From positions 9,840,309-9,904,308 of the forward strand of contig OX442417.1 of the NCBI GenBank assembly GCA_949361645.1: 64,000 bases of DNA, in the 5' to 3' direction. Positions 35,070-48,250 of the stretch are shown piece by piece. The DNA comes from Spongilla lacustris. Taxonomy: Eukaryota > Porifera > Demospongiae > Spongillida > Spongillidae. Every line of letters begins with the position of its first letter. Position 1 is the first letter of the stretch. A program made the position numbers and the translations under genes. The notes under the pieces were generated by a model. The model did not search any database. It had not been told where the DNA came from and saw only the letters and a list, made by a program, of their open reading frames with translations.

Positions 35070-38000
35070 CTTTTGGCGGTAGTTGTATTTCCGTTGTAGC
35101 GTGCTGTCTCCGCCTCGCGCTTTAATACGATTACGCTGCGCCCTTTTCGCTGAACGCGCAGCAGAAGAGTTTCTCCAATATATACTCCTTTGTGAAGCCC
35201 AACTGGTTTATCGATTCGCCTGAATCTTTAGCCTCTTAAAAGACATCAAGGGGGGCAGTCGGTAGGATTTTTCTAGATTTTTTGGTGTAACTGGCGCTCT
35301 TTAAAACCTTTCCTATCTCGAGTTATACTCACCCATAAAGACGACGACGACGACGACGACGACTATGGACAAATTACGGTCTGGGAACGAGAACTACGAC
35401 CTTTTTTGTTCTCTTAAAGTAAACGGTTTGGCGTCTTGAACAAAACATGAAAATGATCGTCTTTCCATTGTGGCTCGATAGCAATAAAGAGCTACACTAT
35501 CCGTTTCTTGGTTCGTGAGTTATACGCGGATCGCGTTTTTTTAATTCATGATACGGCACAAATCCTATACGAGAGTTACTGCCGTAACTCTCGATTCATT
35601 CTTAAATTCAACCACGCGCTATTTACACACGTGATTCAGATTCATGTAAACAACTGTCTGGAGGTGAGTAGTATGTTTTGCGTTCGGATGGTACTACTTA
35701 CTACATGTATGGTATAAGTTTTAGCTACCTAGTGCTAGCCAACTACCTACCTTATACATATAAATTTGCTGGACGGCATGCAATAACATGTATGTATCAC
35801 TGCGTAACGTACGTTCCTTACAGTGTCTTGGGTCGAAGAAACACGAAATTGACTATACCTAACCTAAGCCCAGCGGTTTTGCACGTACAACCGGTGCGTA
35901 CGTGGCAGATTATGTAACATACGCCTAGGCCTAGCTAGGTCGTTTACAGTCGTAGGCCTAGGTCTATTCAAGTAGTGAAAACTTTGATCCAAGCTTGCTA
36001 TAAACCACCGGCCCAGCAATTACCATCCACGATTCACGCCATGACTACCGGTACAATGTAGATACTGCATGGCAGCCAGCGCGTGAGCTACGTGAAAGTT
36101 TTCGTGGATATGTGTTTAGTCGTTTCTAATCGTTTGGGTATACGTGATGAAATAGGCATTCCTTGTTCTTTGTGCGTCTGTGTTTTGTTGGGTAGAAGAG
36201 AAAAGACAATATGAAAATATTATTAGCTCAACGAAACTCTTATTAGCTCAACGAAAAGTAGTGGACAACACTGAGTTTTCTGTTTGACTCACAGTTCAAG
36301 CGCAGGCTTCACGTAGTCTGATCAAGCCCCATTGCAAAATGATCACTGTTACATGCCCACTGGCATCATATCTATGCTGGCATGCATGGATGTAGCCACA
36401 CCCTTGCGCCTCCGCAACAGAGGTGCCATCTGGAGGTGAGACCAATACGTTGAACCTCAACCATAAAAGGTGAGGTTTGTCCAGGCCAGAAAAGCTCAAT
36501 GATGTATGAATGGACATATGAGAATGCCACATGGTAGGAGCTATGCATCTCTTCGGGTAGATTGGGTCAAGTACCTATATTACTGAATATTGACAGCTAT
36601 AACTGGTCAAATGAATGCTGAGGAGTAGGAACTAAAGATGGAGATATGGGAAAATGATGAACAAGATGCAGTTAAGTGTACAGGTACAATGTAGTAGAGT
36701 GTCGCCTAAACCAGAAATTGATTGCTTAAGTGTGACAAGTCTCCAATCATTATACTAGATCTTGGGAAGAGAAGTTTGGTGGAGTGTGTGTAGCAGGTAG
36801 GATTATATCACTCGTTGTGTCCAGTTATTCACATTCAGGAAGCATACATTGATATTGTATATGTTCAGTTCATCGGAGTACCAGCTCTTCTTCATGGCCA
36901 CACCTGTCATTGCATTGCGCAGTCTGTGGGAGGTGGAAGAAATTGTTTTTTATTTGAAATTGTTTTGAATTCTACTATGTGGGAAGGTTCAGATTTGGCT
37001 GATTTTTGCTACATGATCAGTTTGGTATCACAATGGGGGAGGGGAGAAGATGCACAAGGAAGGCAATCACATGCATGGTGTGGCAAAGTGTGGGAAATAC
37101 AATGAGATTGCATTGGTGGAGAAACAAATCAATAAGGACAGAATGATGACGGCAATTAGAATTTTGTATAAGAACACTGGGTGGGCAGATGAGGGCAGCA
37201 TGTATACCGGGGAGGAAAGCTCTGATGATGCATTTGTTATGGATGAAATGTGAGCATAAAGCCCAGTGGCAGATTCAAGAGGGGGGGGCCTTAAACTTAT
37301 TAATATGGATATGCCTCCTTTCCATGTTAATGACACATACACCAACAGTGGCTACTGTACATGTGTACATGTGACCTTTCTATTGAGTTTTTCAGTGTAC
37401 AGAATTTCAGTGTTACGAATTTAAATTGCCACGCGAGGTGATGTACAGTGTCATCAAGTGTGATCGTTACATGTATTTCTGATAGCTCAGCATCACATGA
37501 CAATTGCATGTATTTGCGAGCATGCGTACGCATGCGCAATGTCTATATCATTAAGGGGGAGTTTGAAATGTATACATTGTACATTAGGCATGAACAAGCT
37601 TAATGCTGAAAAATAAATTAACAGCACCACAGGGCTTCTGTGCTTTGTGCGGGACTACAATAACATGTATTAACTACATGTATAAACCCCTTTTCACTCT
37701 ATAATATTATAATGCTATCATCAAAGTTATAGCCCAAAATATCCTGCTGAAGGATGCCCCTGTTTTTGAAGAGTGTACTTGTACAGTTGCATGTTTTGTA
37801 GTTTCCAAAGTGCAAAAGAATAAATAAAAGAGGCTGGGGTTTTCTTCCTAGGTCCCACTGGGGTAGCTTACAACACATCTCAGTGAAGACCTCCTTGCTG
37901 GTTTAGAGGGGCGCCCCTCCTAAAACAGGTGTGGTAGAGGTTATAATGGGTTGTGCAAGGAGTCGACAATGTGTGGGACTTGTAGACCGCAAAACATGTA

Positions 38001-39753
38001 GTGAAGTGGAAGGCAGCTGCTGGGAATAAGGCAATGAGGGTATAGTGGCTGTGAGCTTGAGGCTGTAAGCATTTTCGTCACAACCACAATTGGTACACAC
38101 GTGGTTCGATTTAGCACAAGCACAAAAATTGTGCAGCGGGCATTGACACCGTAAAAGGGACAGCACTTACAACGGCAGAGCTCTCGGTATACTTTGGGGG
38201 CTCCAGTGATGGTCATGAAAAAACATGCCAATGAATTCAGGTAACATAACCCTAGCACAACATAACATCTATCATAATTGTTACTATAGTAGTAGCTGTT
38301 GATTCGATTATTAATTACATACCTAAAACAATTGTAGATTTGCAATATGATGTACCTAATGACCAGCGAGGGGGGGGGGGGGGGGGGGGGGTAATCGCTA
38401 TATAAAAACGGCACAGGTGAAACAGCATCTCCAGCTTCAAGCGATGAAGTGACAACATCTACAGCAGCAACCTGCAACGAAGCGTACTTAGCAATGTGGC
38501 AATTTGCAGTATCCGTCTTATGTAGGTGCGGTCAATTGTCGATTTTTTAAGGGGCGTGGTCAAAGGCGGAGGGGGGGGGGGGGGGGGGGAATGACCTGGC
38601 CCTTAATTTTATTTTTAGGATGATGTCTGTAACTTTTATTTTTCGCCCCTCCCCCCTCAGTCTGCAATATTTATTCTGTGAAATTATACAGTGTTTCACC
38701 CATTTCTATCTTAACCTTAAGTAGTGTGCCTGGGAGCGATATGTCTGCGATAACATAGATATGGTGCCTGGTTTGTTGGGTCTAGCCCGACCTTCACATA
38801 TATGGAACCTATGTACAGTGTACTAACCTAGGATCCGATAAGTTTTTTGTTCATGATAATACTTCTACCAACAATGGTATACATGTATCTGTACTTGTCC
38901 AAATAGTAGCACTGGAACACATAAAAATGTGCAGCAATTTCCTCATGCTCACCTGGGTTGAATAGCATCATTGCTACATTGTATTTGCAAATCCTTAAAC
39001 CTCTACACATGGTTGTCATGCCTTAGATATACCACCAGCCGTTTCTTGCGGACAAAGGACAGGCAATATGCAATTTCATCACAAACCCTTAACTGAACCA
39101 TTCACTTACCTTGTGCACAGAATCAGCATGTGGAACTGATTGGCTTTCCAGTAAAGTAATGATTCCTCAAACAAAGGCAATTGAAAGTATGCATGTGCAT
39201 GTACCTACATTGTATTTCTAATCATATCAACAATTTGTATTGTCTCTGGAGCGCATAGCTCTTGACCCCTTACTTTAGCCTACCTCTAATGGGGTTGCCC
39301 TCAATACAATCAACGTGGACTCTTGTGTACACGTAACTCTCTTGATGTGTCCCCAACATCTTCTAATTGGGTTGAAACGTTGGTGACATGATGTTGATCT
39401 TTGTACATGTACATGTATATGTAGTTTAGTCAGGGTGAGAGGAGATCTCTTTCATACACGTACATGTACATGTAAACCTTGTTACTAGCATATATTAATG
39501 TACGGTCACGGAAGCCTCTCATGTACATGTACATGTACATATACAAATCTATAAAGAACATGTTATACGCTGTATTTGTAGTATTGTAATTGTGTTTACA
39601 TGTATATGTACATGTATGTTAATTTGCTCAGGATTATCAATTGTTACCATGTACCACCTGATTGTCAATGTCTAGGATAAGTGTGTACATGTACTTCAAG
39701 TGATTTTTTTTACTTGAATCTTTATTTATTCACTTCATACAATGTACATTTAG
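35070..39753. other. Gene-poor stretch with simple repeats
   Basis: No confident gene was seen. Items present: a minus-strand splice-donor consensus (aaag|gtgagt, exon edge 35070) next to a CpG-rich block; (GAC)n at about 35339-35363; G runs at 38370-38391 and 38571-38589; several TACATG tracts; and a plus-strand frame near 37050-37253 with no recognisable family. A gene here with very short exons cannot be excluded. Confidence 0.5.
37903..38200 (-). pseudogene. Cys-rich transposon-like remnant
   Basis: One minus-strand frame gives CQCPLHNFCACAKSNHVCTNC. Its spacing resembles the Cys-rich modules near the termini of invertebrate integrase- or RT-containing mobile elements. A second frame just upstream gives APKVYRELCRCKC. 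The match is short and split over frames, so the call is tentative. Confidence 0.25.
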
Positions 39754-42700
39754 TATGAATACCTGTGAAGTAATGCAAGATTTGCACAATGGCTTGGTAG
39801 AGGAGGCTGAGCATCTTGAATTGAAAATAAAGGAAGTCATGTATGTACACATTTTTTCAGAGTTCACATGTACACATGTACATATAGCTTGTGTACATGT
39901 GTTTACATGCAAGTACATGTACATGGCTTCATACATTGTATTTGCATGTCATGACATGTACAAAGTACATACCTGTACGTGTAGGAGTGGTTACATTTTA
40001 CATGTACTTCATTTCTACACCACATGTACATGTACATGTACCTGCATGTATGAAGTGCATTTATTTATCATTTTGTATCGTTCCTGTAATCCAGAGGTCA
40101 ATATGGGGACACTGTACTAGAAGAAAAGCATTATGAAATGCTTTCTAGTTCCAAACTGGTGTCACTACTAGTGGCACTGTACAAGTCTGGAGGAACATCT
40201 TTGGTAAAGTCATTGATGTCACTTAGCCCAAATGACATGATGCAGCTGCTGCTGGTTAGTTATTAACATACGTACATGGTTAAACCTGATACTATTTTCT
40301 TTGCAACATGTGCATACATGATAATCACTATTTATTGTTGGTATTCACATGCAGAGGTTGATGCTATTGTAATTCATTATTTGATTTATGTCTCATAGTT
40401 GCCAATGGTCCCAGATGGCCCATTTGTCCCGAAATTCTAACACGGATCCGTTCAGTCACACCCCCAATTCGTTAGGCCACTTCCCTGCAATGAAATCCTC
40501 ATTAGCGCTTGTATTGCATTGGTTCCCTAGCTCGGGTACATGCTTGATCGTGGAGCCCCGCCCTCGCATCAGGAGTGAGGGTGGAGCTGTGCAAGACTAG
40601 TATGCATACACATGTAGTTGCTCAGTATTATAATGCATTAGGTGCCACACTGACACATTTGTCATTTTAAATACCATGCTACATCACTGTGGGTGAAATG
40701 ATGTGAAAAGATGGGTGTGGTGGCTCTGGTTCCTGAATTATTTGTCAAAACGTTGGCAACTACATGTAAGATGTCCATGTATGCTGTTCTTATAGGGAAA
40801 ATATACATGTACACATGTAAGTATGTAGCATGTTAATTAATCTGGGGCAAGTCAGGGTTCCTGTCTGCTCGTTGTCGCAGAGCACATCCCTGTGTAGTAG
40901 AGCTCTATGCATTGCTACTGCATGGTACATTGTACATACATGTACATGTACATGTACATACATGTACATGTACATACATGTACATGTACATACATGTACA
41001 TGTACATACATGTACATGTACATACATGTACATGTACATACATGTACATGTACATACATGTACATGTATATTACATGTACATTGTAAAGCACTAGTTTCC
41101 AGTAAGATTGAAGTGATGTTCTTTTTTTAAAGTCCCAGCCTTGCTTGTCTACAATGTACATGTGTATAAACAAACCACCAGTGCAGACCACCCACAATCA
41201 GTACTACTGATAGGGAAGGTTATATTCATCACTGATAGCATGGCCAGCCATCATACACTAGGCAACATGTTGGGTACAACTCAAATGAATATAGGTAAAG
41301 GTTCAGTACTTTTCAGCTTATTGTACATATATGTGTGCAATGTATTAATATTGTACATGCATATGTGCGTGTACACATGTATTCAGCTGTCATTTTAGTT
41401 TTCTTATTTCTCTACAGCCTATAATGGATGTGCATAACAAGAGTTATTTGATCAGCAATATTTCATCACTGAGCACAATCCTAGGTGAGCCCGCAAATGT
41501 CTTCAGTGGTAGAGATAGAAGTAATGACATTATACACTTTAGATGGCTCCAGACCACTCGAAATACGAACTTTGTATGGAGGAAGAAGTGAAGAATATCT
41601 CATACATGTACATTTAAGTATTTCCATGTACAATGTACAACATTGAATATGTACATACATGTATATGGTAGTGGACCGTAACACATTACATGTACATGTA
41701 CATGTAAATGGGGATGTTCAAAGTAATATCTAGTATCCTCTCTGGGATCAAATTGTCCAATTATACATATACATGTACATGTACACATGTATATGTCCAG
41801 CAAATTTTGTCTTTTTAAGGAACCTTACATGTAGTAGTAATAAAACAAACCATTTCAACATGCTGATACATTTAGCTGCTTGATCACATAAAGGACATGT
41901 AGTGCATGTAGGTAACAGCCGAACGACATAAATATTATTAAAGTGTATATCCCCATGATGCGACTGTACATAGAACATTAACACTTTAAATTTGCACTTA
42001 TCTGGTGTGGACTTGTAAAACATATTCTTTCTACAACGACGTACGTACATATACATCTGTACCTTCAGTTAAATAGGTCTCGGCAATAATCAAGTACAAG
42101 GAAGGCATCCTAAGATTGCCTTATTTTTGACGACAGTGACAAAATTAAATTTTTAAAATTATTCCATATACCTATCCTTATAAGGATAATGTAGGGAGGA
42201 AGAGCACATGTTCCTTTTTGTTTGCCTGCCATTTTAAGGACCGCATAATCACTAAGCACAACCTTCTTACCACATAATACATTTTTGCATACATACACAC
42301 AAAGATTGAGGTCCTGGTAAATAAGCTGAATGAAGCCAATACCACAACTGAAGAGGCCAACACCAGGGCTGACAGACTGGAGAAGGCCAACCAAGCCTTA
42401 CATCAGCAGCACCAGAAAGGTCTGAAGCAGGCCAAGGCAGCCATGGACTCTAAGGTTGGGCTGGAGGGATGTAGGGAGGGTGGGTTTAGGGAGGCATGAT
42501 GCTTACATGCATTTGGAGGGAGTGGAAGCAAGTGTGTGAGTCAATCAGTTAATCTCTATCAGTAACAATGTCATTCTTTTTATGAAGCCACACATGTAAG
42601 TTTTCATTAAAATCAAAAACTTACATGTGTGGCTTAATTAATCAACAGTTAAGAATTACAACTTGCTGTCATCATGTCTCACTTCATGCTGTCATCATGT

Positions 42701-45700
42701 GCTCACTTCATGCTGTCATGTCCTCACTTCATGCTGTCATCATGTCCTTACCTCATGCTGTCATCATGTGCTCACTTCATGCTGTCATCATGTGCTCACT
42801 TCATGCTGTCATCATGTGCTCACTTCATGCTGTCATCATGTCCTCACCTCATGCTGTCATCATGTGCTCACCTCATGCTGTCATCATGTGCTCACCTCAT
42901 GCTGTCATCATGTGCTCACTTCATGCTGGCATCATGTCCTCACCTCATGCTGTCATCATGTCCTCACCTCATGCTGTCATCATGTGCTCACTTCATGCTG
43001 GCATCAGGTGCTTGTACAGTATATACACCTCACCAGATGCACTGTTTTGCTAGGGGATTGGGGGAAAGGAATAGAATTGTGTAAGATGTGTGGGGTACCA
43101 GGTCCAGGAGGAAGAGCACATGTTCCTTTTTGTTTGCCTGCCATTTTAAGGACCGCATAATCACTAAGCACAACCTTCTTACCACATAATACATTTTTGC
43201 ATACATACACACAAAGATTGAGGTCCTGGTAAATAAGCTGAATGAGGCCAATACCAGGGCTGAAGAGGCCAACACCAGGGCTGACAGACTGGCGAAGGCC
43301 AACCAAGCCTTACATCAGCAGCACCAGAAAGATTTGGAGCAGGCCAAGGCAGCCATGCACTCTAAGGTTGGGCTGGAGGGATGTAGGGAGGGTGGAGTGA
43401 GGGTGGGTCTGGGGAGGCATGATGCTTATAAGTGTACATATACATGCATTTGGAGGGAGTGGAAACAAGTGTGTGAGTCAATCAGTTTATCTCTATCAGT
43501 AACATTTTCATGGTTAATCAAAACTTACATGTGTGGCTTACATGTAATTATCAACACTTTTAAAAGAATTACAACATTTGATCTGCTCACTTCATCCTCC
43601 CATGACAATCATGTGCTCACTTAATGCTCCCATGATAATCATGTGCTCACCTCATGTTCCCATGATAATCATGTGCTCACTTCATGCTCCCATGATAATC
43701 ATGTGCTCACTTCATGCTCCCATGATAATCATGTGCTCACTTCATGCTTCCATGATAATCATGTGCTCACTTCATGCTCCCATGATAATCATGTGCTCAC
43801 TTCATGCTCCCATGATAATCATGTGCTCACTTCATGCTCCCATGATAATCATGTGCTCACTTCATGCTCCCATGATAATCATGTGCTCACTTCATGCTCC
43901 CATGATAATCATGTGCTCACCTCATGCTCCCATGATAATCATGTGCTCACTTCATGCTCCCATGATAATCATGTGCTCACTTCATGCTCCCATGATACAC
44001 TGTCATCTTTTGCTCAACCTCATGCTGTCATCATGTGCTCACCTCATGCTGTCATCTTGTGCTCAACCTCATGCTGTCATCATGTGCTCTTCTCATGCTG
44101 TCATCATGTGCTCACCTCATGCTGTCATCATGTCCTCACCTCATGCTGTCATCATGTCCTCACCTCATGCTGTCATCATGTGCTCACCTCATGCTGTCAT
44201 CATGTCCTCACCTCATGCTGTCATCATGTGCTCACCTCATGCTGTCATCATGTGCTCACTTCATGCTGGCATCATGTCCTCACCTCATGCTGTCATCATG
44301 TGCTCACCTCATGCTGTCATCATGTCCTCACCTCATGCTGTCATCATGGGCTCACCTCATGCTGGCATCATGTCCTCACCTCATGCTGTCATCATGTGCT
44401 CACCTCATGCTGTCATCATGTGCTCACCTCATGCTGTCATCATGTGCTCACCTCATGCTGTCATCATGTGCTCACCTCATGCTGTCATCATGTGCTCACC
44501 TCATGCTGGCATCATGTCCTCACCTCATGCTGTCATCATGTGCTCACCTCATGCTGTCATCATGTGCTCACCTCATGCTGGCATCATGTCCTCACCTCAT
44601 GCTGTCATCATGTGCTCACCTCATGCTGTCATCATGTGCTCACCTCATGCTGTCATCATGTCCTCACCTCATGCTGTCATCATGTGCTCACCTCATGCTG
44701 GCATCATGTCCTCACCTCATGCTGTCATCATGTGCTCACCTCATGCTGTCATCATGTCCTCACCTCATGCTGTCATCATGGGCTCACCTCATGCTGGCAT
44801 CATGTCCTCACCTCATGCTGTCATCATGTGCTCACCTCATGCTGTCATCATGTGCTCACCTCATGCTGTCATCATGTGCTCACCTCATGCTGTCATCATG
44901 TGCTCACCTCATGCTGTCATCATGTGCTCACCTCATGCTGGCATCATGTCCTCACCTCATGCTGTCATCATGTGCTCACCTCATGCTGTCATCATGTGCT
45001 CACCTCATGCTGGCATCATGTCCTCACCTCATGCTGTCATCATGTGCTCACTTCCTGCTGTCATGTCCTCACCTCATGCTGTCATCATGTGCTCACCTCA
45101 TGCTGTCATCATGTCCTCACCATGCTGTCATCATGTGCTCACTTCATGCTGTCATGTCCTCACCTCATGCTGTCATCATGTGCTCACTTCATGCTGGCAT
45201 CATGTCCTCACCTCATGCTGTCATCATGTCCTCACCTCATGCTGTCATCATGTGCTCACCTCATGCTGGCATCATGTCCTCACCTCATGCTGTCATCATG
45301 TGCTCACCTCATGCTGTCATCATGTGCTCACCTCATGCTGTCATCATGTCCTCACCTCATGCTGTCATCATGTGCTCACTTACTGCTGTCATGTCCTCAC
45401 CTCATGCTGTCATCATGTCCTCACCTCATGCTGTCATCATGTGCTCACTTCATGCTGGCATCATGTCCTCACCTCATGCTGGCATCATGTCCTCACCTCA
45501 TGCTGTCATCATGTGCTCACTTCATGCTGGCATCAGGTGCTTGTACAGTATATACACCTCACCAGATGCACTGTTTTGCTAGGGGATTGGGGGAAAGGAA
45601 TAGAATTGTGTAAGATGTGTGGGGTACCAGGTCCAGGAGGAAGAGCACATGTTCCTTTTTGTTTGCCTGCCATTTTAAGGACCGCATAATCACTAAGCAC

Positions 45701-47961
45701 AACCTTCTTACCACATAATACATTTTTGCATACATACACACAAAGATTGAGGTCCTGGTAAATAAGCTGAATGAGGCCAATACCACAACTGAAGAGGCCA
45801 ACACCAGGGCTGACAGACTGGAGAAGGCCAACCAAGCCTTACATCAGCAGCACCAGAAAGATTTGGAGCAGGCCAAGGCAGCCATGGACGCTAAGGTTGG
45901 GCTGGAGGGATGTAGGGAAGGTGGAGTGAGGGTGGGTCTGGGGAGGCATGATGCTTACATGTGTACATACATGTATACATGCATTTGGAGGGAGTGGAAG
46001 CAAGTGTGTGAGTCAATCAGTTAATCTCCATCAGTGACATTGTCATTCTTAATCAAAACTTACATGTTTGTCTGAATTAATTAACCCTTAAGAATTGCAA
46101 CATTTGATCTGCTCACTTAATGCTCCATGATAATCATGTGCTCACTTAATGCTCCCATGATAATCATGTGCTCACTTCATGCTCACATGATAATCATGTG
46201 CTCACTTCATGCTCACATGATAATCATGTGCTCACTTCATTCTCACGTGATAATCATGTACTCACTTCACTTCATGCTCACATGATAATCATGTGCTCAC
46301 TTCATGCTCCCATGATAATCATGTGCTCACTTCATGCTCCCATGATAATCATGTGCTCACTTCATGCTGTCATCGTGTGCTCTCCTCATGCTGTCATCAT
46401 GTGCTCACCTCATGGTGTCATTAATTGCTCACCTCATGCTGGCATGAGGTGCTTGTACAGTGCATGTATATACACCTCACCAGATGCACTGTTTTACTAG
46501 GGGATTGTGGGAAGGAATAGAATTGAGGAGGAATTATGTAAGATGTGTTGGTAGGTCCAGGCACTCAGCACAATCTTCTTACCACACGATACATTTTTGC
46601 ATACATACACACAAAGATTGAGGTCCTGGTAAATAAGCTGAATGAGGCCAATACCACAACTGAAGAGGCCAACACCAGGGCTGACAGACTGGAGAAGGCC
46701 AACCAAGCCTTACATCAGCAGCACCAGAAAGATTTGGAGCAGGCCAAGGCAGCCATGGACTCTAAGGTTGGGCTGGAGGGATGTAGGGAGAGAGGAGTGA
46801 GGGTGTGTCTGGGGAGGCATGATGCTTACAAGTGTACATATACATGCATTTGGAGGGAGTAGATACAAGGTGTTTTAATCAGCTAATCTCTATTAGTAAC
46901 ATTCTCATTTATAATCAAAACTTACATATGTGTGGCTTAATTAATCAACACTTACATGTAAGAATTACAACATTTGACTTCATGCTCCCATGACAATCGT
47001 GTGGTCATTTCATGCTCACATGATAATCATGTGCTCACTTCATGCTCACATGATAATCATGTGCTCACTTCATGCTCCTGTGCTCACTTCATGCTCACAT
47101 CAGGTTGTTAGTGAGAGGGATGAGCTCAGGAGTACGTTGAAACAGCTGCAAGAGAAGGCTGCAGCTGAACTGAATGCCCTAAAGCAGTCCATAAGTTCTG
47201 AATTGGTGAAGAGGCAAGAAAAGTAATAAGTTGTTTACTAACAGTAAAGTTGCTACAGTATTTGTACATGTACATCTACGGTTTACCGTACATGAATCAT
47301 ACATCAGTGTACCTCTACATTATCCTTCACTTCAGCGGAAAGATTAGGATGGTTTCTGTACATATTACATGTAGTGTACCAGGTGTAGATTGTGCACAAG
47401 TGAAAAACTCATGCACCCTCCTGTTTAGTTTTCAGATGCATGTGTGCACACACACAATGGAATGTGTGTTATTAGTATGCATGATGTCTAAATATAATGT
47501 AGACCCCACCCTTATACATGTAGGTTTAGTTATGATGTGGCCCCTCCCCCCAGGTATGATGCAGACCTGAGGGCAGCTAAAGAGGAGGTGGATGTTGAGA
47601 GGGAAGCTAAGGAGAAGCTGGCAAAGGAAAACGAAGCTTTGGCAGCTGAGCATGCAGCACTTCAAGACAAAGTTAAGGTATCATGTACACACTCAAAGAC
47701 TGCAAGCCGGTCCTTTGTGCATTTGGTGGAGATTCATGTATGTACATGTATCATCTAAGAACTTGTCCGTGTACATGCACAACCTCACATGCATGTAGAT
47801 GCACGCTTGAACATAGTAGTTTCTTTTTAAGTGAACAATCAAAATGCACCATTTAGCTATAAACATGCGGATACTCCTATTCTTAAATCTTTTTACCCAA
47901 AGCAGCTTTTCAATCATTTGTATTTGTGCTCTGTAGCCTGTCCATAAGTGCATATGTAAAC

Positions 47962-48028
<67 letters not shown>

Positions 48029-48080
48029 ACACAGGCACTGGAGGCAGAAAACAAGACCCTGAAAAATAAGATCAATGCAA
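39754..48080 (+). CDS. Coiled-coil protein gene with a fourfold duplicated 150-nt exon (partial)
   Basis: Inferred exons: 39754-39840 (start includes MNTCEVMQDL), 40095-40254, 41418-41484, then four homologous 150-nt phase-0 exons at 42305-42454, 43217-43366, 45746-45895 and 46617-46766, then 47104-47222, 47554-47677 and 48035-48080. The repeated exon encodes 50 residues (IEVLVNKLNEANTT... ending AKAAMDSK). Later exons read VVSERDELRSTLKQLQEKAA, LRAAKEEVDVEREAKEKLA and ALEAENKTLKNKI. All are heptad-rich, so a long coiled coil is predicted, with about 200 residues from the repeats if all are used. Exons 40095-40254 and 41418-41484 (KLVSLLVALYKSGG, MDVHNKSYLISN) are not coiled coil. Phase does not match between 41484 and 42305, so an exon is missing or misplaced there. 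No family was recognised. The first and last exons are uncertain. Confidence 0.6.
40931..41070. repeat. 16-bp tandem array of acatgtacatgtacat
   Basis: About eight near-identical 16-bp units built from the palindromic word tacatgta, lying in an intron of the coiled-coil gene. It is the longest example of a motif found throughout the window (for example 11474-11498, 10331-10352, 39520-39540). Confidence 0.9.
42665..43012. repeat. 24-bp minisatellite, block 1
   Basis: Unit tcatgctgtcatcatgtgct plus cacc, about 14 copies, with variants that drop tcatca or replace ctgtc by ctggc. It lies in the intron after duplicated exon copy 1. Long open frames across it (SCCHHVLT, HAVIMCSL) arise from the stop-free 24-bp unit. 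Confidence 0.9.
43588..43995. repeat. 30-bp minisatellite
   Basis: About 13 copies of a 30-bp unit (ttcatgctcccatgataatc then atgtgctcac), related to the 24-bp unit by shared atgtgctcac and tcatgct. It joins directly to the 24-bp array at about 44000. A degraded, shorter version recurs at 46112-46360 and 46978-47100. Confidence 0.9.
43996..45540. repeat. 24-bp minisatellite, block 2, about 64 copies
   Basis: Long array of tcatgctgtcatcatgtgct-cacc units between exon copies 2 and 3. Groups of units recur together: the order of GTG/GTC/GGG and GTC/GGC variants repeats, for example the ggctcacctcatgctggc variant near 44347 and 44779. That implies higher-order duplication of about 430 bp. Confidence 0.9.
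46112..46450. repeat. Mixed 30-bp and 24-bp minisatellite before exon copy 4
   Basis: About eight imperfect 30-bp units followed by three or four 24-bp units and the same downstream block (cttgtacag... tatacacctcaccagatgca) that follows the other arrays. This shows the exon and arrays were duplicated as one block. Confidence 0.85.
47965..48026. repeat. (CA)n microsatellite abutting a splice acceptor
   Basis: About 31 CA units end in acgtacacag, which serves as the acceptor for the coiled-coil exon 48035-48080. There is little true pyrimidine tract besides the repeat. Confidence 0.9.
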
Positions 48081-48250
48081 GTATAAATGTGGGTTTGCCT
48101 GCTGTCCATTTTTGGTACTTAGTATTAATTAAGTTTTGTACTAACACCTGTGTGTATTATTTATAACTAACTTTAATTAATTAGGATAGGTAAGCAGTAA
48201 AATGCAAAACTTTTATACATATACGTATACATGTACAGGTATGTCATTAA

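Noticed and set aside
37050..37253. Acidic 67-residue plus-strand frame ending SSDDAFVMDEM.
   Set aside because: No recognisable family and no supporting splice neighbours; could be chance.
42625..45689. Long plus-strand frames (up to about 700 residues) rich in HHVLTSCC or HAVIMCSP.
   Set aside because: All three plus frames are open over the 24-bp and 30-bp units, and the arrays lie between clear coiled-coil exons with good splice sites. They are intronic minisatellites.
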